DNA of 64,000 nt, taken from NCBI GenBank assembly GCA_963836605.1, contig CAWIKB010000007.1:62001-126000 (forward strand), given 5' to 3'. The notes below the pieces were generated by a model that had not been told where the DNA came from, did no database searches, and worked only from the letters and a program-made list of their open reading frames with translations. The position numbers and the translations under genes were made by a program. Below are positions 54,943 to 64,000 of the stretch, in pieces. Each line of letters begins with the position of its first letter. Within the stretch, counting starts at the first letter, position 1. Source of the DNA: Bog-473 sp963836605 (GTDB taxonomy: Bacteria > Actinomycetota > Acidimicrobiia > Acidimicrobiales > RAAP-2).

Positions 54943-56184
54943 TTAGTGGTCTCGCGAGGCTTCGGCCGCCTTGGTGAGCTTCGCCGACCGACTCATCACG
55001 GCCTCTGTGAGGTCGCCGTGGGTGATGACGTAGGGCTCGTCTGCCAAGACGGCCTCGATCACACCGCCAGCGGCGCCCTCGGCGGTGACGAGCATCGTCG
55101 TCATCCCCGGGTTGCTGGCGATCATGGCGTCGAAGTCGCCGTCATTGGCAATCGGACGGCGCAGGTGGTCCGGTTGCGCCCCCTCGCTGGTCTCGAGATG
55201 CCGAGTAATCATCGCGGATGGGAAGATCACCGACACGCCGATGCCGTCGCCAGCGAGCTCGAGACGGAGGGTCTCGGCAAGGCCCCACACCGCGAACTTG
55301 CTGGCCTGGTAGGCGCCGAGACGGCTGGCTGGATCGAGGATCGACGACGACGTGGTAAACGCCAGCCTGCCCCGCTTGGACTTGCGGAGGAGGCGAAGAA
55401 ACGAGCGGGCTACCCGGGCCGAGCCGGTCACGTTGACATCGAGCAGCCACCGCCACTCGTCATCGGTAAGGGCCTCGACGGCCCCGAAGAGCTGCACGCC
55501 GACGTTCGACACGACGAGGTCGACCACGCCGAACTGCTCATCGACGGCGGTGGCTGCCGCGTCCACGCTGGCGGCATCGGCAACGTCGACGGCCATGCCG
55601 AGGGCCTCGACACCGAAGGCGTCAGCGACCTGGGCCGCCTCGGTGACGGCCCGCTCGCCGTCAAGGTCGAGTAACGCCACCTGCATGCCAAGGGCAGCGC
55701 AGCGCTCACTCAGGGCAAGGCCAAAGCCCGAGGCCCCACCGGTCACGACGGCGACAGTCATCAGCTCTCCTCCGGCATCGGCAAAGTCGGTGTGCAGTCG
55801 GGTGAGCCTCGAGGACTTGATCCGCCACCCGGAGGCGCCCTTTTCGTAGGTCTCGTAATAGTGGCCGTAGCCGTCGAGGCGCACGCCGTTGGGCCAGATG
55901 ACGATGTCGTTGAGAGCCCAAATTCCCGTCGCGGTCGTCTCCGTCGTGAGGTCGATCTCGGGCATGTGGCCCTGGTGGACGGTTACAGCGCCAGCGAGCG
56001 TCTCCCGGAGGAAGGCCATGAACTCGTCGGCGCCGCGCAGGACACGGCCGCCGGCCTCGCTCGTGTCGATCACCACGTCGTCAGTGAAGACTTGGCGCAT
56101 CCCGTCCCAGTCCTTCGAGTCCATGGTCCGGAAGTAGCGGGCTTTCAGGCGACGGATCGCTTCGACATCGTCCACGTCGCTCAC
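54943..56184 (-). CDS. Fused NTF2-like and SDR protein
   Basis: A single 413-residue frame. Residues 1-140 are an NTF2/SnoaL-like domain (AIRRLKARYFRTMDSKDWDGM ... HQGHMPEIDLTT). From Met142 on it is a complete SDR: VAVVTGGASGFGLAL, SNVGVQLFG, the catalytic Ser in AFTTSSSI and Tyr-x3-Lys in YQASKFAVWG, over 272 residues. A GGAGGA site 6 bp before ATG 55761 suggests that the SDR is also, or normally, translated alone. The GTG start at 56184 overlaps the stop of the DapB-like gene. SDRs oxidise or reduce alcohols with NAD(P); the substrate may be a steroid-like CoA ester given the neighbours. Confidence 0.82.
   Translation of the reverse strand: MSDVDDVEAIRRLKARYFRTMDSKDWDGMRQVFTDDVVIDTSEAGGRVLRGADEFMAFLRETLAGAVTVHQGHMPEIDLTTETTATGIWALNDIVIWPNGVRLDGYGHYYETYEKGASGWRIKSSRLTRLHTDFADAGGELMTVAVVTGGASGFGLALSERCAALGMQVALLDLDGERAVTEAAQVADAFGVEALGMAVDVADAASVDAAATAVDEQFGVVDLVVSNVGVQLFGAVEALTDDEWRWLLDVNVTGSARVARSFLRLLRKSKRGRLAFTTSSSILDPASRLGAYQASKFAVWGLAETLRLELAGDGIGVSVIFPSAMITRHLETSEGAQPDHLRRPIANDGDFDAMIASNPGMTTMLVTAEGAAGGVIEAVLADEPYVITHGDLTEAVMSRSAKLTKAAEASRDH
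55765..55771 (-). promoter_or_regulatory. Internal ribosome binding site before the SDR domain
   Basis: In complement the sequence is GGAGGAGAGCTGATG, a strong Shine-Dalgarno at a good distance from ATG 55761, in frame within the fused gene. It supports an independent SDR start. Confidence 0.65.
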
Positions 56185-57243
56185 TGGTCGGTGGCCGCCG
56201 AGGGGACGAGGCCCCGGGGCAGGATCAGGGGGAGGTCGGTATAGGTGACGATGCCTGGGGGCGCAGCCACCACGTAGGGGATGGAGTTGATCGCCGGCAT
56301 CGCCGTCATGATCATGCCCAGGACCATGAACTCGGCGAAGGTGGTGGCCTCGAAGTCCGGCGGCGGCAGGTATTCAAGGGTGGCAGTGACGGTGGGTCGG
56401 CCGTCGACCTTGATGACATGGCCCTCCTTGATGGGCCAGTCGGGATTGAGCGTTTGCCCCTTACGCCACCGCACGTTGAGCTCCACCACCGTACGGTCGC
56501 CGACTTTGCCCTGCCAGCTGGCGTAGACGCCAGCGACGTGGCCGGCGGCGATGGTCCAGGAGTCCATGACGACATCCTCGGTCGTCTGGGCATACTCGGC
56601 TTCGCACACGATGTCGTCGAGCTCGATGCCAAGAGCGTCGGCGACCACGGCCACGGCCTCGCCGAAGACGGCGGTGCCCTTGGCCGCCATGCCAGGGAGC
56701 TCGGGGTCGTCGATGGGACGGCCGAAGCCGCACGGCAGCTCGGTGGTGGGGGAGTCGTAGAGCGTGGTGTCAGATCCCTCGTCGATCGTGATCTTGTCGA
56801 TGCGGTCGCAGATGTTGGCGGTGGCGATGCCGACCAGCTCAACGAAACCTGGGCTGATTCCGGTCCCGAAGATCGTCGATCCGCCCGCCTCACACGCGGC
56901 CAGGATGCGCTCGCGACCGGCCGGGTTGCCCCTGCCGTTGATGAATGCCGCGGTCGTCACGACGTTGACGCCAGCCCCGAGGATGCGGACGACTTCGTCG
57001 GTACTCGGCCACATCGGGTTGTAGACGACGATGTCTGGATTGAGCGCGAAGCAGCGCCTCAACGTCGTTTGTCGCGGCGATCCCGGTGGGTTCGATGCCA
57101 CAGAGCTCGCCGACGTCGACGCCGACCTTGTCCTCTGACCAGGCGTAGCACCCGACGAGTTCGAGGTCGGCATGCGCGTGGACGGCTCGCACCGATCGCT
57201 TCCCGACGTTCCCCGTCGTCCATTGCACCACTCGTAACGCCAT
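56181..57243 (-). pseudogene. DapB-like NAD(P)-dependent dehydrogenase, one frameshift
   Basis: A Rossmann protein of the dihydrodipicolinate reductase/2,4-diaminopentanoate dehydrogenase-like group common in mycobacteria. From ATG 57243: MALRVVQWTTGNVGKRSVRAV (NAD-binding) and LELVGCYAWSEDKVGVDVGELCGI. After a shift near 57060 it continues with NPDIVVYNPMWPSTDEVVRIL, VNVVTTAAFINGRG and the C-terminal substrate domain. Corrected length is about 354 residues. Its stop overlaps the GTG of the NTF2-SDR gene (GTGA), so they form an operon. It is divergent from a TetR gene that may control it. Confidence 0.8.
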
Positions 57244-57327
57244 TGGCGGTCCCCACTCGATCAACCAGTTGCCGTTGTCGCGTCGCGACACAAGATGGGC
57301 GCCGTCGACAAAGTAAGTATACGCTAC

Positions 57328-57340
57328 TGACTACTTGTCA
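57328..57340. promoter_or_regulatory. Possible TetR operator
   Basis: TGACTACTTGTCA is an inverted repeat (TGAC/GTCA) near the middle of the 161-bp divergent spacer between the DapB-like and TetR genes. GTATAC lies 8 bp to the left. Position is the main support. Confidence 0.35.
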
Positions 57341-57404
57341 GCGAGACGAAGGGATTCAGATGGGGGCGTTCTCGGGGTGCCGCTCCGTTCGTCGGAGCAG
57401 AGTT

Positions 57405-58050
57405 ATGCCGGTGAGCACCCAGTCTTCGCCTTTGCGGGGCCGGCCAACTCAGGCCGAGGCACGGGCAATCGAACACCGGCTCCGTGAGGCAGCGATCGAT
57501 GCGTTTGTTGACAACGGTTTCGAAGGAACGACGATGGAAGCCGTTGCGGCGGCGGCAGGGATCACGAAACGAACGCTGTACGCAAAGTACCCCGATAAAC
57601 AGGCACTCTTCGCCGCGTGTGATCCCGCAGGCCCTGGCAGACATGCCGTTCCTCGGGGTCGCCATCGAGGTTCCCGATGGTCACCTGAACATCGCATTGC
57701 GCCGGCTGGCGCGTCAGATCATCGAGCGGCTCGTCGACCCCAAGGCGGTCAGGCTCCGGCGCCTGGCCATGCTCGAGGCAGACCGGATTGCCGCGCTCGA
57801 TCCGGTCGAAGGCGCCGACATGTGGTCGACCAGCCTCCTGTCGGTCGTCCACCTTCTCGCCAGTTACGCCGAAACCGGCGAGATCGCCGCCGATGACCTC
57901 GAAGTGGCTGCCGACCTTTTCCTCGCCATGGTCGCTGGAGGTCCCACCGTCTGGGCCGACATCGGATTGTTCCGATCCACCGAGGAGCTGGAGCGCCACA
58001 TCGCGAGGGCCGTCGACTTGTTCCTTTCCGGGGTCCTCCCGCGGGGCTGA
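57405..58050 (+). pseudogene. TetR-family regulator, one frameshift
   Basis: N-terminal helix-turn-helix: EHRLREAAIDAFVDNGFEGTTMEAVAAAAGITKRTLYAKYPDKQALF, typical TetR. An extra T near 57617 shifts the frame; then ALADMPFLGVAIEVPDGHLNIALRRLARQII starts the ligand-binding domain, ending FLSGVLPRG. Corrected length is about 214 residues. ATG 57405 is preferred over 57360. Divergent from the dehydrogenase operon, it probably represses it and responds to an acyl-CoA or substrate; that is an inference from position. Confidence 0.82.
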
Positions 58051-58146
58051 CCGTGTCGGCCAGCCATCCGCCCGGCCAACAACCGCGACGGCCCGGGTAC
58101 CAGATCCGTCCCGCGTCAGGTCCTGCAGGGGAAGCGGCCGGCCAGT

Positions 58147-59747
58147 TCAGACGGGGGGTCGTTCGTCGGCCATCTCCCGCAGCTTGTTCTTCAGGACCTT
58201 GTCCAGGGTTCCCAGAGGAAACGCGTCCACGGCGTACACCGCACGCGGCACCTTGAAGTCGGCCAGCTGCTGGCGGCACACCCTGATGATCTGTTCTTCG
58301 AGTGCCACCTCGTCGGTGCCCGGGGCGGTCACCACGAAGGCCACCACGACCTGGTCGAGGAAGTCGTGGTGCTTGCCCACCACGGCCACCTGGGTGACGC
58401 CGGGCACTGTGGTGACCACGTCCTCGACCTCGCGGGCCGAGACGTTCTCGCCACCGACCTTGAGCAGGTCCTTGTCCCGCTCCCGGTAGAAGAGGTTGCC
58501 GCCGGTCGCCCAGCACCACCATGTCACCGGTCTTGAACCAGTCGCCGTCGAATGCTTTGGTGTTGGCTTCCTCGTTGTCGTAGTACTCGAGGAAGAGTTG
58601 GATCCCACGGGTGCCGCGTAACCAGAGCTCACCGGTTTCGCCCTCGGCGCACAGCTTCCCGGTCTCCTGGTCGACCACCGCGAACTCGTAGCCCGGCGTG
58701 ACGTGGCCCATGGAACGCTCGGGCAGGTGCTCCGACGGCTTGCCGTTGGTGGCGTGGATGACGGTTTCGGTCATCCCGTAGGCGGCGTAGACCGCCAGGC
58801 CGAGCATGGAGTCGAGCACGGCCATGATCAGCCCGAACACGCCGACGCGGAGCGTGGAAGTGGCCGGGCGACCGGGGCCGCCGATCGTGCCCATGCAAAA
58901 GGGCATCAGGGAGATGTGGGTGATCCCGTGCGCACCCACCACGTCCCAGAACCGGCTGGAGGACCACTTGGGCGTCAGGACCACGGTGGCGCCGACGCCG
59001 AGAACGGAGAAGAACGACCAGCTCTGGGCGTTCACGTGGAAGAGCGGGAGGTAGATCAGGTAGCGGTCGTCGGTGCCGAGGTCGATGTTGCGGGGGCCGA
59101 TGCGGCTGGCCCAGATCGCGTTGGCGTGGGTGTGGACCACCGCCTTGGGGCGACTGGTCGTGCCTGACGTGAACATGATGCCGAACGGCAGCATCGGTTC
59201 GATGGGGCGTGGTGTCCACGAGCCGGGCTCGCCGGCCAGCTCGGCATACGGAATCCGGACCGGGGCGCCGCCCGGCGCGGCCGCATCGGCCGGACCGTCG
59301 CCGTCACCGGGGCCGGGGATCACCGCGATCCATTCGAGTGCCGGCAGCCGCCTCCGCCACGACGTCGGCGTAGCGCGGCATCAGTGATGGCGGCGACGCA
59401 GCCGGTATGGCCGGCGAAATAGGCGATTTCGGCCACCACCGAGCGGGTGTTGGTGGTCACCGCCACCGCGCCGAGGGTGGCGCAGGCCAGCCAGGACACG
59501 AGCATCTCGGGGGAGTTCTCGGCGTGAATGAGCACCTTGTCGCCCACCGCCAGGCCGCGGTCGCGCAGCCCCGCCGCCAGGCCGTGCGTGGCGTCGAGGA
59601 GTTCGTCGGTAGGTCCATTGGCGGCCACCGCCCTCGGGCGGATCCCAGACGAGGGCCGGGTGGTCGGGCTTGTGGGCGGCCCAGTGCTGCAGCAGCCAGG
59701 GGATGTCCTGGCCGTGCATCTGCAATTCGTCCAGCGTCGGCGCGGTT
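58147..59747 (-). pseudogene. AMP-forming acyl-CoA synthetase, frameshifted
   Basis: Second adenylate-forming ligase in the window. The N-terminal part QMHGQDIPWLLQHWAAHKPDHPALVWDPPEGGG is followed, through shifts near 59630 and 59345, by GDKVLIHAENSPEMLVSWLACATLG and the AMP loop IMFTSGTTSRPKAVVHTH. Then come YAAYGMTETVIHATNG, GDWFKTGDMVVLGD and, after a shift near 58505, DKDLLKVGGENVSAREVEDV and the C-terminal Lys region PLGTLDKVLKNKLREMA. Corrected length is about 530 residues. Placed with thiolases, it likely activates the acid that the cluster degrades. Confidence 0.82.
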
Positions 59748-59769
59748 CATCGGCGGCACCGGAGCCGAC

Positions 59770-60943
59770 CTATTCGCCAAAGGGATCGAGGCGGTTGGCC
59801 ACGACCCACATGGCGAAGTATTGCGCCGAGGCGCCGTAGGCCTGGGCGACCGCGACCGAGGCCCCGTCGACCTGGTGCTCGCCGGCGGTGCCGCGGACCT
59901 GCATGGCGGCCTCGGCGAACCGGAGCAACCCCGAGGCGCCGATGGGGTTGGAGGACAGGACTCCGCCCGACATGTTCACCGGGAACGATCCGTCCAGCGC
60001 GGTCTGGCCGGACTCGACCATCTTCCAGCCCTCGTGCTGGGCCGCGATGTGATGGGCCTCGAGCCACATCGGCTCGTACCAGCTGAACGGCACGTACAGC
60101 TCGGCGCAGTCGATCTGCTCGCGCGGATTCGTGATGCCGGCCTGGGCGTACACGTCGGTGGCGCAGTCCAGGGCGGCGACGGGTCGTACCGGGTCGCGCC
60201 CGGGGAACTGAGAGGGTTCGGAACGCACCGCGCTCGCCGATCACCCACGCCGGCGCCCGTCCGGCTTTGGCCGCGTCCCGGCCGCCGGCCTCGTCGGTGA
60301 AGACGACCGCGCAGGCCCCGTCCGAAGAGGGGCACGACTCGAGGTAACGGACCGGGTCCCACATCATCGGTGAGGCCTTGACCGACTCGAGCGAGATGTC
60401 AGCCAGCCGCAGGTGGGCGTAGGGGTTCTTCAGCGCGTTCTGGCGATCCTTGACCGCGACCATCGGGCCGATGTCGGTCGGTGCGCCACTGCGGTAGATG
60501 TAGCTGCGCATGTAGGGCGCGAAGGCGCCACCGGCGCCCAGCGAGGCGCCCTTGCCCGAACCGAGGGCGAACTGGGCGTTGCCTTCGGACTGCTTTTGGT
60601 AGCCGAGGGCCAGGACCCGCGGATGGCGACCCGACTCGACCAGGTGCGAGGCCACGATCCCGGTGGCCCCGCCCACCGAGCCGGCCGTGTGGACCCGGAA
60701 CATCGGCTTTCCCGCCGCGCCGAGGGCGTCGGTCAGGTACAGCTCTGGCTTCATGATCCCCTCGAACAGGTCCGGAGCCTTGCCCAGCACGACGGCGTCA
60801 ATATCGGCCCAGTCCATCTGGGCGTCTTCCAGCGCCCGGGCGGCCGCTTCTCGAACCAGGCCGCCGAGGGAAACGTCCCAGCGCCGGCTCTTGTGATGGG
60901 TCTGGCCAATTCCTACGATCGCACAGGGTTGATGAGCCATCAT
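59770..60943 (-). pseudogene. Thiolase-like (Ltp/SCP2) protein, one frameshift
   Basis: A thiolase-fold protein of the lipid-transfer-protein group. ATG 60943 follows GGAAGGGAACG in complement. N-terminus: CAIVGIGQTHHKSRRWDVSLGGLVREAAARAL. Where thiolases carry the nucleophilic Cys it reads FRVHTAGSVGGATG, with no Cys. After a shift near 60215 the C-terminal half has ELYVPFSWYEPMWLEAH and GGVLSSNPIGASGLLRFAEAAMQVRG. Cys-less members are known as retro-aldolases (Ltp2 type) acting on steroid side-chain CoA esters. Corrected length is about 390 residues. Confidence 0.78.
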
Positions 60944-60949
60944 TCGTTC

Positions 60950-62011
60950 CCTTCCAGGACGCACACGAGGTTCTGCTGTAAGCACGGGCCCGACGATGCA
61001 TGGCCGACTGAGCGTCGGGCCCGGCCCTCCCGGATCGCCCGGGCTGCTTCAACGATCCGGATCAGGCCCGTCGCCATGATGGGGTTGGCGGCCAGCGGCC
61101 CACCGGATGGATTGACCGCGACGTCGGGTCCAAGGCCCAGGGCCTGGACCAGCAGCGGTTCTTCGTGGGTGAAGGACGCCTGCAGCTTCGGCCACCTGCA
61201 CCGTGGACTCGTCGAGCCCGGCTGCCTTGGCCGCCGCCCGGGCCGCCTGAGAGGCACCGAGGTCGCGTATGCCCGGATAGTGCAACTCCGAGACGTGAGC
61301 GAAGCCAGTGATCCAGATCGGGTTCTCGCTGAGCTGGCGGGCCCGGTCGCCTCGGGCGATCACGATGGCGCAGGCGCCGTCGGTGATCGGTGGCAGGTCG
61401 TGACGACGCAACGGCGCGGTGACGTAGTCAGCGGCCAGGAGGTCGTCGACGTCGAACTCTCCGCTCACCTGGGTGTGCGGATTGACCATGGCGTCGTGTC
61501 GGGTACGCGCCGCGATCTCGGCCATCTGCCGTTCGGTGATCAGTCCGCCGTCGAGGAGCGTCCGAGCCTGCAGCGCGGCCAGACTCACGTGGTCGGCGCC
61601 CAGGGGAGCCAGGTAGAACGGGTCCATCTCCATCGGGTAGATCAACGCCGGATCGGCGGTGGACGAGCGGCCCGAGCCCATCGCCACCGCCACATCGATA
61701 TCACCCAGCAGCAACCGGACCCAGGCCTCGTACAGCGCCCAGGCGCCGTCCATCTCCACGTGCGAGTCGCGCTTGGGCGGCCAGGCCCCGATGGCGTCGG
61801 TGTTCTGCACGAACGAGAACGCCTGGCCGGCCACATAGTCGCAGCTCCCGGCGCAGGTGAAGTCGACGTCGGCCCGGGTGATCCCGGCGTCGCCGACCGC
61901 CCCGGTCACGACCTCGAGCAGCATCTGGGTCTCGGTCTTGGCGGTGTGGCGCTCCATCGGCGATACGCCCCATCCGATGATCGCGATGTCGTCTTCAGTG
62001 TGTGTGGCCAT
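60950..62011 (-). pseudogene. Thiolase-like (Ltp/SCP2) protein, one frameshift
   Basis: The second thiolase-fold protein. ATG 62011 overlaps the DUF35 stop (TGATG). N-terminus: IAIIGWGVSPMERHTAKTETQMLLEVV. The active-site Cys position lies in SHVEMDGAWALYEAWVRLL, again without Cys. HDLPPITDGACAIVIARGDRA is the usual domain-crossing block. A one-base insertion near 61188 leads to LQASFTHEEPLLVQALGLGP and NPSGGPLAANPIMATGLIRI. Corrected length is about 353 residues. With the previous gene it may form a heteromer, as for Ltp-type aldolases with DUF35 partners. Confidence 0.78.
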
Positions 62012-62991
62012 CAGTTGATCCTGTTCACGAGAGTCGGGTCGTTCACATCGGGTTCCCCGGTCGGGATCCATCCCACGAGGTTGGAGTCGGTCCAGCCGCT
62101 CACCGCCCCCTTTTCACCTTCCGACGCCCACACTGCGCTGACGCGTTGACCGATGCGCACCTGGTCGTTCGGGACTTCGATGAGCACCTGGTAGCCCATG
62201 ACCACGTCGGACTCATCGAGGAGGACGTGCACCCGCGCGAACGGGTCGGTCTCGGTCTGGCCCGGGTACTGGATGGGCGTGATGATGGTGAAGTTGGTGA
62301 CCACGCCGGTCTGGGGCAGATCGACCTCGTCGGCGACTTTCAGCTCAATGGAGTCGATGGGGCAGTAGCCCTTGCCACCGGTGTAGGTCCGCCCGCAGAT
62401 CGGGCAGCGCAGACCCAGGAACCGCCCCTCCTCGGTGGCCCGCTCGGCCCGCTCGGCGTTTTCGGTGACCGGGGTCCGGTAGGTGATGGACGCGTTGTAG
62501 TCCATCATCGTCACCGGCTCCTCGGGGGCGCCGCCGGCCGCGGTCGCCGACTGCTCACCCGGTACGAAGGCACCGATGTCGGTGATGTGCCCGGTGCGAT
62601 CCTCTCTCCACCGGGGGGCCACCCGCATTCCCGTGGCCATGGCGTCAATCGATGCCGCGTCCACCACGTGCACCAGGGTGGAGTCGGCGCCATCGAGGCG
62701 GATCATCGCAAACGCGAACGGGTGATCCAACGGGTGCTGCTCCGTCGGTGCGCTGACCCAGCTCCACGACGTCACGATGCCGGCGGGGCCAACCTCGACC
62801 AGATCGTCGTGGACGAGCTCTGCACCGGTCTCGGGATCCCACTCCAGCGGCGGGCAGAGTACCCTCTCGCCGGAGCGGATGCCCAAAATCCGTTGTTGGG
62901 CCAACCCGGTCAGGAAGGCCCCGATCACCGGCCCCAGGGAGCGTTTGTAGGGGAAGCTGATGGTCGACTCCGTCACCTGTGTCATGTGCAC
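62011..62991 (-). CDS. DUF35 OB-fold, zinc-ribbon protein
   Basis: A 326-residue protein with two DUF35-type units. The second has the zinc ribbon RCPICGRTYTGGKGYCPID (about 203-222) followed by an OB-fold strand set (TGVVTNFTIITPIQYPGQ). The first unit (about 20-130) keeps the OB fold (GIVTSWSWVSAP) but only a vestige of the ribbon (VLCPPLEWDPETG). DUF35 proteins bind acyl-CoA and pair with thiolase-like partners, as in ChsH2-Ltp2 of steroid degradation. It is the first gene of a three-gene unit with overlapping stops and starts. Confidence 0.87.
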   Translation of the reverse strand: MHMTQVTESTISFPYKRSLGPVIGAFLTGLAQQRILGIRSGERVLCPPLEWDPETGAELVHDDLVEVGPAGIVTSWSWVSAPTEQHPLDHPFAFAMIRLDGADSTLVHVVDAASIDAMATGMRVAPRWREDRTGHITDIGAFVPGEQSATAAGGAPEEPVTMMDYNASITYRTPVTENAERAERATEEGRFLGLRCPICGRTYTGGKGYCPIDSIELKVADEVDLPQTGVVTNFTIITPIQYPGQTETDPFARVHVLLDESDVVMGYQVLIEVPNDQVRIGQRVSAVWASEGEKGAVSGWTDSNLVGWIPTGEPDVNDPTLVNRIN

Positions 62992-63028
62992 TCCCTGGTG
63001 TCGCTGGACCGGCTCGGTATGGCTGTGG

Positions 63029-63505
63029 TCATGAAGCCTTCTTTCGGGGAATGGCGGGCGTGGGCAGGCGGAAATCGTGAATGAGCCGGTCGAGCAGGTC
63101 GTTCAGCGTGTCGAGGTCGGCGGCGGACCAGTGGCGGAGCTGCCCGGTGATGATGTCTTCGTCAGCCCGCTCCAGTCGTTGCACGATGCCCCGACCCCGC
63201 TGGGTCACGCGCACCAGCCACCCTCGCTTGTCACCGGAGATCGGGACCCGTTCGATACACCCCTCAGCTTCGAGCACCTTGAGCGGGCGTGAGAGCGCCG
63301 AGGGTTGCATTCGCACCCGTTCGGCCAGGAGCGCCGGGCGCACGGGGCCCTCATCGACGATGTGGCGTAGCACCGCTCCCGCCACCGGTGAGATCGTCAC
63401 CCCGGCCCGGGCCGCTCGCAGCCCGTGGAGTTTGCGGCTGTTCGTGATGCGCTGCAGGTCAACGATGGCGTTTTGCAGGCGATGCGCCACCGCTCGGTCG
63501 GACAC
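63029..63505 (-). CDS. MarR-family regulator
   Basis: A 158-residue winged-helix dimeric regulator. GTG start at 63505. Recognition part: GPVRPALLAERVRMQPSALSRPLKVLEAEGCIERVPISGDKRGWLVRVTQRG, with the wing Asp-x-Arg as DKRG. The C-terminal helices form the dimer interface. Two palindromes just upstream are candidate operators. It precedes the DUF35-thiolase unit by 37 bp on the same strand, so it could regulate itself and that operon from one promoter. Confidence 0.9.
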   Translation of the reverse strand: MSDRAVAHRLQNAIVDLQRITNSRKLHGLRAARAGVTISPVAGAVLRHIVDEGPVRPALLAERVRMQPSALSRPLKVLEAEGCIERVPISGDKRGWLVRVTQRGRGIVQRLERADEDIITGQLRHWSAADLDTLNDLLDRLIHDFRLPTPAIPRKKAS

Positions 63506-63523
63506 GGGACCACCCTACAGGTG

Positions 63524-63560
63524 GTTCACCATGTGAACAAATCTCGTTCTCATGGTGAAC
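63524..63560. promoter_or_regulatory. Two tandem MarR operator-like palindromes
   Basis: GTTCACCATGTGAAC (63524-63538) is a perfect 6-3-6 inverted repeat. GTTCTCATGGTGAAC (63546-63560) is the same with one mismatch, centred 22 bp away, two helical turns. They lie 19 bp upstream of the MarR start. Confidence 0.7.
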
Positions 63561-63600
63561 GATCGATGGGATCGGGCAGGCTGTGGACCGTGACCTGCTC

Positions 63601-64000
63601 TCACCTCACGGGCGCGACCGCGCATCCGATGCGAGAGTCGGCCATGCCGAAGTACAGGTGCCACCGGTCCTCAAACAGCACCAGCGACTGCGCGAAGCAC
63701 ACGTTCGCCACCTGCCCCTCCCGTGCATCGACGTCATCGGCTCGTAGGAAGGGCTCGATATCCCGGGCGATGCACGACGCAGGGTCTTCGGCATCGAACA
63801 GCGTCTGACCCGGCTGGTAGGAGAGTGGCTCCAGGGAGGGGTCCCCGTCGACATAGTGGTTGGCGCCGTTGTAGATCAAGACGATCCCGTCCGAGGTGGA
63901 GAGGGCCGGTGGCCCGGGTTCAACTAAGAGTGAATCGAACCGTCCTCGCCGGGGAAACAGAATCGGCCGGAGCACGCGCTGCCCCGATACGACATGGATG
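63601..64000 (-). CDS. GH130-like glycosidase/phosphorylase, partial
   Basis: The C-terminal 132 residues of a five-bladed propeller of the GH130 family (beta-mannoside phosphorylases and hydrolases). Visible blocks: GRFDSLLVEPGPPALSTSDG, IVLIYNGANHYVDGDPSLEPLSYQPGQTLFD, GQVANVCFAQSLVLFEDRWHLYFGMADSRIGCAVA. The YNGAN and LYFGMADSRIG motifs are typical. The 5' part lies beyond the right edge and the frame is open to it. It would cleave or phosphorolyse beta-mannosides; exact specificity needs the missing catalytic Asp region. Confidence 0.8.
   Translation of the reverse strand, partial: IHVVSGQRVLRPILFPRRGRFDSLLVEPGPPALSTSDGIVLIYNGANHYVDGDPSLEPLSYQPGQTLFDAEDPASCIARDIEPFLRADDVDAREGQVANVCFAQSLVLFEDRWHLYFGMADSRIGCAVAPVR

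Overview
The window is high-GC DNA from an actinobacterium, probably of the class Acidimicrobiia. The signs are actinobacterial ClpP, Orn and Dut, a WS/DGAT acyltransferase, a maleylpyruvate isomerase-like DinB protein, DUF2252 and DUF4436 proteins, frequent GTG starts and GTGA overlaps. The class assignment is an inference; the phylum is fairly safe.

Left chromosomal part (1-20226). A partial SDR gene, a glycerate kinase and a GT-C-like membrane protein lie on the minus strand, then tRNA-Leu and clpP. From 4419 to 12290 there is a polysaccharide locus: an ABC-2 permease, its Wzt-type ATPase with a carbohydrate-binding tail, two methyltransferase-like proteins and three GT4 glycosyltransferases. 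Then come a HAD phosphatase and crotonase pair, a 1-Cys peroxiredoxin, a DinB-like protein, an acyl-CoA synthetase with orn, dut, and a wax-ester synthase.

Mobile part (20228-about 54860). tRNA-Gly(GCC) is followed by a truncated tyrosine integrase. The 3' end of this tRNA is repeated at 39460-39506 and, degraded, at 52479-52525, so two or more integrative elements seem to have accumulated at one tRNA. They are full of insertion sequences: IS1595, IS1380, IS4, IS5, ISL3, three IS256 copies and IS21. Several have clear target duplications. The ISL3 element is itself split by an IS256 copy and by a group II intron. Cargo includes a cell-wall-binding protein, a tRNA-Pro, a secreted repeat protein, a PemK/RHH toxin-antitoxin pair, pRiA4b-like proteins, a VOC gene split by IS256, a broken Fic gene, DUF4436, DUF2252 and a secreted SGNH hydrolase.

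Right part (52993-64000). An NTF2-like protein, a DksA-like protein without zinc cysteines and a DsbA-like protein are followed by a catabolic cluster: DapB-like dehydrogenase, fused NTF2-SDR, TetR regulator, acyl-CoA synthetase, two thiolase-like proteins, a DUF35 protein and MarR with two operator-like palindromes. This looks like CoA-dependent breakdown of a steroid- or lipid-like compound. A GH130 glycosidase runs off the right edge.

Many genes, including ordinary chromosomal ones, carry single-base frameshifts. An uncorrected long-read assembly is a likely cause, so frameshifted entries outside the mobile part should not be taken as true pseudogenes without checking.
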